Shown here one piece after another: positions 1 to 9,175 of a DNA stretch of 64,000 bases. Position 1 is the stretch's first letter. Every line of letters begins with the position of its first letter. The stretch comes from Carpediemonas membranifera (lineage: Eukaryota > Fornicata), in NCBI GenBank assembly GCA_019828565.1, contig JAHDYR010000030.1:1-64000 (forward strand). Reading direction: 5' to 3'. Both the position numbers and the translations under genes were made by a program. The notes under the pieces were generated by a model that had not been told where the DNA came from, did no database searches, and saw only the letters and a list, made by a program, of their open reading frames with translations.

Positions 1-51
1 GACATTGTTAGGGTGAGATTAAACCCTGATTGCCAGCACCTTTATCGACGT

Positions 52-91
52 GACGACGACGACGACGACGACGACGGACGACGACGACGAC
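52..91. repeat. (GAC)n microsatellite
   Basis: An almost pure GAC trinucleotide tract with one extra G near 76. Bases 1-51 to its left match none of the other repeats in the window. They contain no recognisable gene. Confidence 0.9.
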
Positions 92-92
92 C

Positions 93-546
93 TTTTACCC
101 ATCTTTATCTTAACATCTTTTACCCATCTTTACTCCATCTTTACCTTTTACCTTACCTTACCTTACCTTCTTACCTTACCTTACCTTACCTTACCCATCT
201 TTTACCTTTACCTTTTACCTTACCTTTACCTTTACCCTACCTTTACCTTTTACCCTTTTTACCTTTACTCCATCTTTACCTTACCTTTACCTTACCTTAC
301 CTTACCTTACCTTACCTTACCTTACCTTACCTTACCTTACCTTACCTTACCTTACCTTACCTTACCTTACCTTACCTTACCTTACCTTACCTTACCTTAC
401 CTTACCTTACCTTACCTTACCTTACCTTACCTTACCTTACCTTACCTTACCTTACCTTACCTTACCTTACCTTACCTTTTACCTTTACCTTTACCTTTTA
501 CCTTTTACCTTTACTCCATCTTTTACCTTTTACCTTTTTACCTTAC
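93..546 (+). repeat. Telomere-like (TTACC)n array
   Basis: The array is built of CCTTA, CCTTTA and CCTTTTA variants around a perfect core of 37 CTTAC units at 291-475. Degenerate units flank the core on both sides. The bottom strand reads GGTAA repeats. The C-rich strand is the top strand, which is the orientation of a left chromosome end. The same pentamer closes the 3' end of every TE element to the right, which is the main reason to call it telomeric. Because the flanks are degenerate and 1-92 is not telomeric, it could also be an interstitial array near the end. Long Leu/Pro/Tyr reading frames across it are artefacts of the repeat. Confidence 0.75.
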
Positions 547-594
547 AGGTTTGGACCCTCCCAGGGATATTGGTAGATATTAATACTGACTACA
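547..594 (-). repeat. Truncated LTR of a G1-type Ty3 element
   Basis: These 48 bp equal the right-hand 48 bp of the 84-bp G1 LTR (27516-27563), ending in the same terminal CA. They are followed by the same flanking ccagccctcc. The left part of the LTR is replaced by telomere-like repeats, so the chain is cut inside this LTR. Confidence 0.88.
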
Positions 595-3500
595 CCAGCC
601 CTCCAATGTCACGTATTGACGAGGTCGTCAAAGCATATCTTTACGCAATCTTTTGACCTCAAGTCGTGGACTGCCCGGGGGTAGTTCGGGGCGCTGAACA
701 CGCTGGTGAAGTCCCCTATGCTCCATCTCCGCCCCATCACCGCCAAATTCCGAGGATCGAATTCCGCGACTCAAATCCAGAGTTGCAGACCTCAGCGTTC
801 ACAACCACCCCCGGCTAGACACGTTCTAGGCCCCATAGAGCACATTTCACTCTTCACCTCGCTGAAACCATGGTCAAGTTGATCCAGCCACGTCGCTCAG
901 CTTCAATCACGCAAGGCGAGCGGACAACGAGTAGACCACACCCAGATGGAGGCTGAATCGCGACATGTGCGCTCTACAGCTGTCTATAAGCCCGCACGCA
1001 TGGGTGCGAAGTCCCAGCCCTCCAATGTCACGTATTGATGAGGTCGTCAAAGCATATCTTTACTCAATCTTTTTGACCTCAAGTCGTGGACTGCCCGGGG
1101 TAGTTCGGGGCGCTGAACACGCTGGTGAAGTCCCCTATGCTCCATCTCCGCCCCATCACCGCCAAATTCCGAGGATCGAATTCCGCGACTCAAACCCAGA
1201 GTTGCAGACCTCAGCGTTCACAACCACCCCCGGCTAGACACGTTCTAGGCCCCATAGAGCACATTTCACTCTTCACCCTCGCTGAAACCATGGTCAAGTT
1301 GATCCAGCCACGTCGCTCAGCTTCAATCACGCAAGGCGAGCGGACAACGAGTAGACCACACCCAGATGAAGGCTGAATCGCGACATGTGCGCTCTACAGC
1401 TGTCTATAAGCCCGCACGCATACATGGGTGCGAAGTCCCAGCCCTCAAATGTCACGTATTGACGAGGTCGTAAAAGCATATCTTTACTCAATCTTTTGAC
1501 CTCAAGTCGTGGACTGCCCGGGGTAGTTCGGGGCGCTGAACACGCTGGTGAAGTCCCCTATGCTCCATCTCCGCCCCATCACCGCCAAATTCCGAGGATC
1601 GAATTCCGCGACTCAAATCCAGAGTTGCAGACCTCAGCGTTCACAACCACCCCCGGCTAGACACGTTCTAGGCCCCATAGAGCACATTTCACTCTTCACC
1701 TCGCTGAAACCATGGTCAAGTTGATCCAGCCACGTCGCTCAGCTTCAATCACGCAAGGCGAGCGGACAACGAGTAGACCACACCCAGATGAAGGCTGAAT
1801 CGCGACATGTGCGCTCTACAGCTGTCTATAAGCCCGCACGCATACATGGGTGCGAAGTCCCAGCCCTCAAATGTCACGTATTGACGAGGTCGTAAAAGCA
1901 TATCTTTACTCAATCTTTTGACCTCAAGTCGTGGACTGCCCGGGGTAGTTCGGGGCGCTGAACACGCTGGTGAAGTCCCCTATGCTCCATCTCCGCCCCA
2001 TCACCGCCAAATTCCGAGGATCGAATTCCGCGACTCAAATCCAGAGTTGCAGACCTCAGCGTTCACAACCACCCCCGGCTAGACACGTTCTAGGCCCCAT
2101 AGAGCACATTTCACTCTTCACCTCGCTGAAACCATGGTCAAGTTGATCCAGCCACGTCGCTCAGCTTCAATCACGCAAGGCGAGCGGACAACGAGTAGAC
2201 CACACCCAGATGGAGGCTGAATCGCGACATGTGCGCTCTACAGCTGTCTATAAGCCCGCACGCATACATGGGTGCGAAGTCCCAGCCCTCCAATGTCACG
2301 TATTGATGAGGTCGTCAAAGCATATCTTTACTCAATCTTTTTGACCTCAAGTCGTGGACTGCCCGGGGGTAGTTCGGGGCGCTGAACACGCTGGTGAAGT
2401 CCCCTATGCTCCATCTCCGCCCCATCACCGCCAAATTCCGAGGATCGAATTCCGCGACTCAAATCCAGAGTTGCAGACCTCAGCGTTCACAACCACCCCC
2501 GGCTAGACACGTTCTAGGCCCCATAGAGCACATTTCACTCTTCACCTCGCTGAAACCATGGTCAAGTTGATCCAGCCACGTCGCTCAGCTTCAATCACGC
2601 AAGGCGAGCGGACAACGAGTAGACCACACCCAGATGGAGGCTGAATCGCGACATGTGCGCTCTACAGCTGTCTATAAGCCCGCACGCATGGGTGCGAAGT
2701 CCCAGCCCTCCAATGTCACGTATTGATGAGGTCGTCAAAGCATATCTTTACTCAATCTTTTGACCTCAAGTCGTGGACTGCCCGGGGGTAGTTCGGGGCG
2801 CTGAACACGCTGGTGAAGTCCCCTATGCTCCATCTCCGCCCCATCACCGCCAAATTCCGAGGATCGAATTCCGCGACTCAAACCCAGAGTTGCAGACCTC
2901 AGCGTTCACAACCACCCCCGGCTAGACACGTTCTAGGCCCCATAGAGCACATTTCACTCTTCACCTCGCTGAAACCATGGTCAAGTTGATCCAGCCACGT
3001 CGCTCAGCTTCAATCACGCAAGGCGAGCGGACAACGAGTAGACCACACCCAGATGAAGGCTGAATCGCGACATGTGCGCTCTACAGCTGTCTATAAGCCC
3101 GCACGCATACATGGGTGCGAAGTCCCAGCCCCTCAAATGTCACGTATTGACGAGGTCGTAAAAGCATATCTTTACTCAATCTTTTGACCTCAAGTCGTGG
3201 ACTGCCCGGGGTAGTTCGGGGCGCTGAACACGCTGGTGAAGTCCCCTATGCTCCATCTCCGCCCCATCACCGCCAAATTCCGAGGATCGAATTCCGCGAC
3301 TCAAATCCAGAGTTGCAGACCCTCAGCGTTCACAACCACCCCCGGCTAGACACGTTCTAGGCCCCATAGAGCACATTTCACTCTTCACCTCGCTGAAACC
3401 ATGGTCAAGTTGATCCAGCCACGTCGCTCAGCTTCAATCACGCAAGGCGAGCGGACAACGAGTAGACCACACCCAGATGGAGGCTGAATCGCGACATGTG

Positions 3501-5805
3501 CGCTCTACAGCTGTCTATAAGCCCGCACGCATACATGGGTGCGAAGTCCCAGCCCTCCAATGTCACGTATTGATGAGGTCGTCAAAGCATATCTTTACTC
3601 AATCTTTTGACCTCAAGTCGTGGACTGCCCGGGGGTAGTTCGGGGCGCTGAACACGCTGGTGAAGTCCCCTATGCTCCATCTCCGCCCCATCACCGCCAA
3701 ATTCCGAGGATCGAATTCCGCGACTCAAATCCAGAGTTGCAGACCTCAGCGTTCACAACCACCCCCCGGCTAGACACGTTCTAGGCCCCATAGAGCACAT
3801 TTCACTCTTCACCTCGCTGAAACCATGGTCAAGTTGATCCAGCCACGTCGCTCAGCTTCAATCACGCAAGGCGAGCGGACAACGAGTAGACCACACCCAG
3901 ATGGAGGCTGAATCGCGACATGTGCGCTCTACAGCTGTCTATAGGCCCGCACGCATACATGGGTGCGAAGTCCCAGCCCTCCAATGTCACGTATTGACGA
4001 GGTCGTCAAAGCATATCTTTACGCAATCTTTTGACCTCAAGTCGTGGACTGCCCGGGGTAGTTCGGGGCGCTGAACACGCTGGTGAAGTCCCCTATGCTC
4101 CATCTCCGCCCCATCACCGCCAAATTCCGAGGATCGAATTCCGCGACTCAAACCCAGAGTTGCAGACCTCAGCGTTCACAACCACCCCCGGCTAGACACG
4201 TTCTAGGCCCCATAGAGCACATTTCACTCTTCACCTCGCTGAAACCATGGTCAAGTTGATCCAGCCACGTCGCTCAGCTTCAATCACGCAAGGCGAGCGG
4301 ACAACGAGTAGACCACACCCAGATGGAGGCTGAATCGCGACATGTGCGCTCTACAGCTGTCTATAAGCCCGCACGCATACATGGGTGCGAAGTCCCAGCC
4401 CTCCAATGTCACGTATTGATGAGGTCGTCAAAGCATATCTTTACTCAATCTTTTGACCTCAAGTCGTGGACTGCCCGGGGGTAGTTCGGGGCGCTGAACA
4501 CGCTGGTGAAGTCCCCTATGCTCCATCTCCGCCCCATCACCGCCAAATTCCGAGGATCGAATTCCGCGACTCAAATCCAGAGTTGCAGACCTCAGCGTTC
4601 ACAACCACCCCCGGCTAGACACGTTCTAGGCCCCATAGAGCACATTTCACTCTTCACCTCGCTGAAACCATGGTCAAGTTGATCCAGCCACGTCGCTCAG
4701 CTTCAATCACGCAAGGCGAGCGGACAACGAGTAGACCACACCCAGATGGAGGCTGAATCGCGACATGTGCGCTCTACAGCTGTCTATAGGCCCGCACGCA
4801 TACATGGGTGCGAAGTCCCAGCCCTCCAATGTCACGTATTGACGAGGTCGTCAAAGCATATCTTTACGCAATCTTTTGACCTCAAGTCGTGGACTGCCCG
4901 GGGTAGTTCGGGGCGCTGAACACGCTGGTGAAGTCCCCTATGCTCCATCTCCGCCCCATCACCGCCAAATTCCGAGGATCGAATTCCGCGACTCAAATCC
5001 AGAGTTGCAGACCTCAGCGTTCACAACCACCCCCGGCTAGACACGTTCTAGGCCCCATAGAGCACATTTCACTCTTCACCTCGCTGAAACCATGGTCAAG
5101 TTGATCCAGCCACGTCGCTCAGCTTCAATCACGCAAGGCGAGCGGACAACGAGTAGACCACACCCAGATGGAGGCTGAATCGCGACATGTGCGCTCTACA
5201 GCTGTCTATAGGCCCGCACGCATACATGGGTGCGAAGTCCCAGCCCTCCAATGTCACGTATTGACGAGGTCGTCAAAGCATATCTTTACGCAATCTTTTT
5301 GACCTCAAGTCGTGGACTGCCCGGGGTAGTTCGGGGCGCTGAACACGCTGGTGAAGTCCCCTATGCTCCATCTCCGCCCCATCACCGCCAAATCCCGGGG
5401 ATCGAATTCCGCGACTCAAACCCAGAGTTGCAGACCTCAGCGTTCACAACCACCCCCGGCTAGACACGTTCTAGGCCCCATAGAGCACATTTCACTCTTC
5501 ACCTCGCTGAAACCATGGTCAAGTTGATCCAGTCACGTCGCTCAGCTTCAATCACGCAAGGCGAGCGGACAACGAGTAGACCACACCCAGATGAAGGCTG
5601 AATCGCGACATGTGCGCTCTACAGCTGTCTATAGGCCCGCACGCATACATGGGTGCGAAGTCCCAGCCCTCCAAATGTCACGTATTGACGAGGTCGTCAA
5701 AGCATATCTTTACTCAATCTTTTGACCTCAAGTCGTGGACTGCCCGGGGTAGTTCGGGGCGCTGAACACGCTGGTGAAGTCCCCTATGCTCCATCTCCGC
5801 CCCAT
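595..5805 (+). repeat. 421-bp monomer tandem array (13 units)
   Basis: Units begin near 597, 1013, 1437, 1858, 2281, 2701, 3125, 3548, 3973, 4394, 4817, 5237 and 5662, so the period is 416-425 bp; the last unit is partial. Units are nearly identical and differ by SNPs (gtcgtcaaagc or gtcgtaaaagc), by presence of a 3-bp tac, and by homopolymer length. Each unit carries a tctataagc TATA-like motif. Tandem 5' monomers ahead of an element body recall the promoter monomers of mouse L1; a promoter role here is inferred. Short ORFs inside are not conserved between units. Confidence 0.93.
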
Positions 5806-5878
5806 CTCCGCCTGGCCAGATCATGATGCGTCAATTGTCACATATCTGGAAGTCAAGTCTGTTGTAACGCGTCAGGTT

Positions 5879-5952
5879 TGAGCCATGGTGTAGATGGTAT
5901 AGCAGATGTTGGTGAATACAAGAGGTGGTAGGTTCGAATCCCTCCTGGCACA
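5879..5952 (+). tRNA. tRNA-Phe(GAA)-like sequence in TE1
   Basis: The 74 nt fold as a degenerate cloverleaf: acceptor 6/7 pairs, D stem 3/4, anticodon stem 4/5 around loop GTGAATA (T33, anticodon GAA), and T stem 3/5. T8, A14, G18-G19 and the T54-T60 loop are in place. Box A (TGGTGTAGATGG) and box B (GGTTCGAATCC) match the Pol III consensus fully. A run of five T follows at 5956. Mismatched stems argue against a functional tRNA; a Pol III promoter or a SINE-like head is more likely. Identical copies lie at 16125-16198, 19595-19668, 28204-28277, 33502-33575, 35708-35781, 38743-38816 and 41348-41421, with T runs of 6-7. Confidence 0.55.
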
Positions 5953-6054
5953 TCCTTTTTGGACCTCGGCCATATCTCAGTCAATATTGGTCGTCATGCC
6001 TTGCAACTGCCCAGATTAGCTTGACTAGCCCTAAAGAACACATGGCAGTCAGAT

Positions 6055-6267
6055 TTATTCAAGTTGTTTGGACATGACGAACGCTAAGCCGTTCAGGACT
6101 GAGCCACTGGCGCCGAGCGCAAACAGCGCATCCACGACCGCCCAATAGCGGTCCGGGTTCTTGGACAGCACCTTGGCGCGCTGGAGTGCCTTGTGCATGA
6201 CCTGGGACGGTACAGCAGCCGCAGCGCCCCCCTGCACCCCACCAACGCATAGCCATGAGATGTCCAC
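6055..6267 (-). CDS. Antisense ORF of type B elements, unknown (TE1 copy)
   Basis: A 70-codon ORF lies on the strand opposite to the element. The last ~48 residues have ordinary composition, with a hydrophobic stretch towards the C terminus (RYWAVVDALFALGASGSVLN) and the end AFVMSKQLE. The first ~20 residues are read from the antisense of the shared C-terminal ORF, so the real source gene probably enters at about 6225. I do not recognise the family. It may be the 3' end of a captured host gene. Copies: 16303-16515, 19773-19985, 28381-28602, 33679-33891, 35885-36097, 38921-39133 and 41525-41737. In TE4 (12405-12615) a base is missing in the ttcttgg run. Confidence 0.3.
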   Translation of the reverse strand: MDISWLCVGGVQGGAAAAVPSQVMHKALQRAKVLSKNPDRYWAVVDALFALGASGSVLNGLAFVMSKQLE

Positions 6268-6620
6268 CCCAGGCCAAGCCAGTGCCCGCCCCTCAGCCCG
6301 CGTCTCCTATTGTGCACGACATCGAGAGCATATCGATCAGCTCGCCCTCTGCCTCGCCGTCCTCGCAAGGATACGTGCCCCCAAAGCGTTTGCGGACTAC
6401 ACCACCGCGCCGTATCCTCCCCAAGCGCTCGACTAGGGCCGCACCATCTCCCCTGAGAGAGTCAGCCCCCGCACCTGCCCGCAAGCTCGGCCGCCCTCGC
6501 TCTACCAAGTTCATCATCTACTCGGACAGCGAGGACGACGACGAACATCCCAAGAAGCCGAAGGGGTGCATCACACCGAAGAAGGAAGGACGGACTTGCT
6601 TCAATCGTAAGAACTATTAG
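6255..6620 (+). CDS. C-terminal domain of the type A protein, AT-hook (TE1 copy)
   Basis: 121 codons, the same as the last 121 codons of the consensus type A ORF. They contain a Ser/Pro-rich segment, an AT-hook core (KLGRPRST), an acidic IIYSDSEDDDE stretch and a basic tail ending in RKNY. The ATG is the in-frame methionine just after the type A/type B junction (about 6215, gccgcagcg). Whether type B RNA makes this peptide is unknown. Other copies: 7738-8103, 12603-12968, 16503-16868, 19973-20338, 33879-34244, 36085-36450, 39121-39486, 41725-42090. The TE7 copy (28581-28946) has one extra C near 28778. Confidence 0.5.
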   Translation: MRCPPQAKPVPAPQPASPIVHDIESISISSPSASPSSQGYVPPKRLRTTPPRRILPKRSTRAAPSPLRESAPAPARKLGRPRSTKFIIYSDSEDDDEHPKKPKGCITPKKEGRTCFNRKNY

Positions 6621-7518
6621 TATCGAAGTGGCAGTGGCCACATGTAAATGATTAACGAACGTAGAATGGGTAGGCGGGGCTACGGTCGGCTGCGCCTCCC
6701 TCTGCCCCCCCTGCACCCCCCGGATTGAGACGGGGCTCCGTTCCTCCGGCTTCGTTGGCTTGCTCTGCTCGGGCGCTCGTCGCGTTGCTCCTCCCGCCCT
6801 CCGCTACGCTACGCCTCTCTACGCCTCCGTCACTCTCTCTGCCCCCCTGCGACCCCCCCGCGGACTCCGCCCATGGCCTGTAACTACGTCAGATCACCCC
6901 ACAAATTTTTGAATCTCGGGCTGTGATTTACATATGAAAAATATAAATACCCCCATCCTCCTCAGAGCATGTAATTATGTATTGTAGTGCGCACCCGTGT
7001 TCTCTTCCATTCCATACGCGTCACTCTAGACGTATTCACTCACCATGGACACAAAAAGGCTCTATAAAAATTTGTTGAGGGCCTAAATCAAAAATCGGGG
7101 AAAATAACGTTCCTACACGTACGCAACATGATACAGCAGTATACTCTGTTTAGCTCCAGCATCAATCCTTGAGGCCAGTAAAACCGGTCTTTGAACGCGG
7201 TTCGCCAGATTCGGATGGATATCGTGACTCAATCACACTGCGAGAGACTTTCAAAAATTCCAAATCCAGCAGCCCGGAAGCCTCAGGCCTCGTGCTGTAC
7301 TGCACAAGAAGTTAGCGATCGCGACTTTTGTCCTATAACTATTTATGCATAATTCAATGTAAAGACGACGGAGTTGAATAGAGCTTAGGGCGGCGCCTCC
7401 GAGCTGACACGCACAGCTATCCAGAGAAGCAATCCGCAGCCCTGAACGCCGTCTGTAAGCATGTGCTCTGACCTCAAAGTCCAATTTTGAGGTCCCGTTT
7501 TTGAGCGGGAAAATTTAG

Positions 7519-7526
7519 TATAAAAT
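7519..7526 (+). promoter_or_regulatory. TATA-like box near the element 3' end (TE1 copy)
   Basis: TATAAAAT sits about 140 bp before the element's telomere-like tail and is conserved in every TE copy (for example 9012, 12130, 17777, 33969 region equivalents). It could drive transcription of the element to the right, like the 3' promoter of Drosophila HeT-A. This is inferred from the motif and position only. A second TATA-like motif (ctataaaaa) lies near 7062. Confidence 0.35.
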
Positions 7527-7616
7527 ATTTGCGTTGTCCCAGATTTCAATGCATGTTCGAAGGACCCCTGGGGTAGGCTACACGCTGCATGTGTCGCCTT
7601 CCCTGGCAGGGGCCCA

Positions 7617-7637
7617 GGGGTCCCGTACCGGGACCCC
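7617..7637 (+). other. 3'-terminal hairpin (TE1 copy)
   Basis: GGGGTCCCG and CGGGACCCC form a perfect 9-bp stem with a 3-nt loop, about 25 nt upstream of the telomere-like tail. A smaller CCCTGG/CCAGGG stem lies just before it. All twelve elements keep the hairpin, TE9 with a small change. It is a candidate recognition structure for reverse transcription. Confidence 0.6.
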
Positions 7638-7683
7638 CCAAAATCCGCAATACCTTACCATAACTTACCTTACCTTACCTTAC

Positions 7684-7710
7684 AAATCCGCAATACCTTA
7701 CCATAACTTA
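7684..7710 (+). mobile_element. 27-nt 3' fragment of a TE element
   Basis: The sequence aaatccgcaataccttacc and the following ataactta are the last 27 nt of a TE element. They lie between the tail of TE1 and the truncated start of TE2. This is the product expected from an extremely 5'-truncated insertion. Confidence 0.8.
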
Positions 7711-9175
7711 CCCCCTGCACCCCACCAACGCATAGCCATGAGATGTCCACCCCAGGCCAAGCCAGTGCCCGCCCCTCAGCCCGCGTCTCCTATTGTGCAC
7801 GACATCGAGAGCATATCGATCAGCTCGCCCTCTGCCTCGCCGTCCTCGCAAGGATACGTGCCCCCAAAGCGTTTGCGGACTACACCACCGCGCCGTATCC
7901 TCCCCAAGCGCTCGACTAGGGCCGCACCATCTCCCCTGAGAGAGTCAGCCCCCGCACCTGCCCGCAAGCTCGGCCGCCCTCGCTCTACCAAGTTCATCAT
8001 CTACTCGGACAGCGAGGACGACGACGAACATCCCAAGAAGCCGAAGGGGTGCATCACACCGAAGAAGGAAGGACGGACTTGCTTCAATCGTAAGAACTAT
8101 TAGTATCGAAGTGGCAGTGGCCACATGTAAATGATTAACGAACGTAGAATGGGTAGAGCGGGCTACGGTCGGCTGCGCCTCCCTCTGCCCCCCTGCACCC
8201 CCCGGACTGAGACGGGGGTCTGCCTCGTTCCCTCCGGCTTCGTTCGGCTTCGCTCTGCTCCGGGCGCTCGTCGCGTTGCTCCTCCCGCCCTCCGCTACGC
8301 TACGCCTCTCTACGCCTCCGTCACTCTCTCTGCCCCCCTGCGACCCCCCCGCGGACTCCGCCCATGGCCTGTAACTACGTCAGATCACCCCACAAATTTT
8401 TTGAATCTCGGGCTGTGATTTACATATGAAAAAATAAATACCCCCATCCTCCTCAGAGCATGTAATTATGTATTGTAGTGCGCACCCGTGTTCTCTTCCA
8501 TTCCATACGCGTCACTCTAGACGTATTCACTCACCATGGACACAAAAAGGCTCTATAAAAAATTTGTTGAGGGCCTAAATCAAAAATCGGGGAAAATAAC
8601 GTTCCTACACGTACGCAACATGATACAGCAGTATACTCTGTTTAGCTCCAGCATCAATCCTTGAGGCCAGTAAAACCGGTCTTTGAACGCGGTTCGCCAG
8701 ATTCGGATGGATATCGTGACTCAATCACACTGCGAGAGACTTTCAAAAATTCCAAATCCAGCAGCCCGGAAGCCTCAGGCCTCGTGCTGTACTGCACAAG
8801 AAGTTAGCGATCGCGACTTTTGTCCTATAACTATTTATGCATAATTCAATGTAAAGACGACGGAGTTGAATAGAGCTTAGGGCGGCGCCTCCGAGCTGAC
8901 ACGCACAGCTATCCAGAGAAGCAATCCGCAGCCCTGAACGCCGTCTGTAAGCATGTGCTCTGACCTCAAAGTCCAATTTTGAGGTCCCGTTTTTGAGCGG
9001 GAAAATTTAGTATAAAATATTTGCGTTGTCCCAGATTTCAATGCATGTTCGAAGGACCCCTGGGGTAGGCTACACGCTGCATGTGTCGCCTTTCCCTGGT
9101 AGGGCTCCAGGGTCCCGTACCGGGACCCCCCAAAATCCGCAATACCTTACCATAACTTACCTTACCTTACCTTAC
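7711..9175 (+). mobile_element. TE2, severely 5'-truncated element
   Basis: It starts at cccctgcacccc inside the shared C-terminal ORF (7738-8103) and keeps the full 3' untranslated region (8104-9140). It ends in the tail plus three extra CTTAC units. It cannot be assigned to type A or B, because the distinguishing part is missing. Confidence 0.85.

Larger units (their letters stand above)
547..7683 (+). mobile_element. TE1, type B telomere-tailed element
   Basis: This is the outermost element and the longest type B copy. In order it holds the LTR remnant, 13 monomers (595-5805), a unique block with the tRNA-like sequence (5879-5952), an antisense ORF (6055-6267, minus), the C-terminal part of the type A ORF (6255-6620), and a ~1-kb 3' untranslated region. 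The element ends in ccgcaataccttaccataac followed by CTTAC units. The 3' end is at the right, so the 5' end faces the presumed telomere. Confidence 0.8.

Noticed and set aside
13-583. Two overlapping ORFs of 177-187 codons rich in Leu, Pro, Tyr and Thr
   Set aside because: They are read through the telomere-like pentamer array, which has no stop codon in several frames. Composition and repeat explain them.
965-1376. Small ORFs inside the monomers (83-90 codons)
   Set aside because: They are not kept in most of the 13 units; indels and SNPs between units break them.
595-5805. CRISPR-like array
   Set aside because: The repeat unit is 421 bp and directly tandem without spacers, and the window is eukaryotic.
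7251-7484. 77-codon minus-strand ORF present in every TE 3' region
   Set aside because: It is conserved only because the 3' regions are almost identical. Type A and B copies differ in it without codon bias, and it has no domain or start context.
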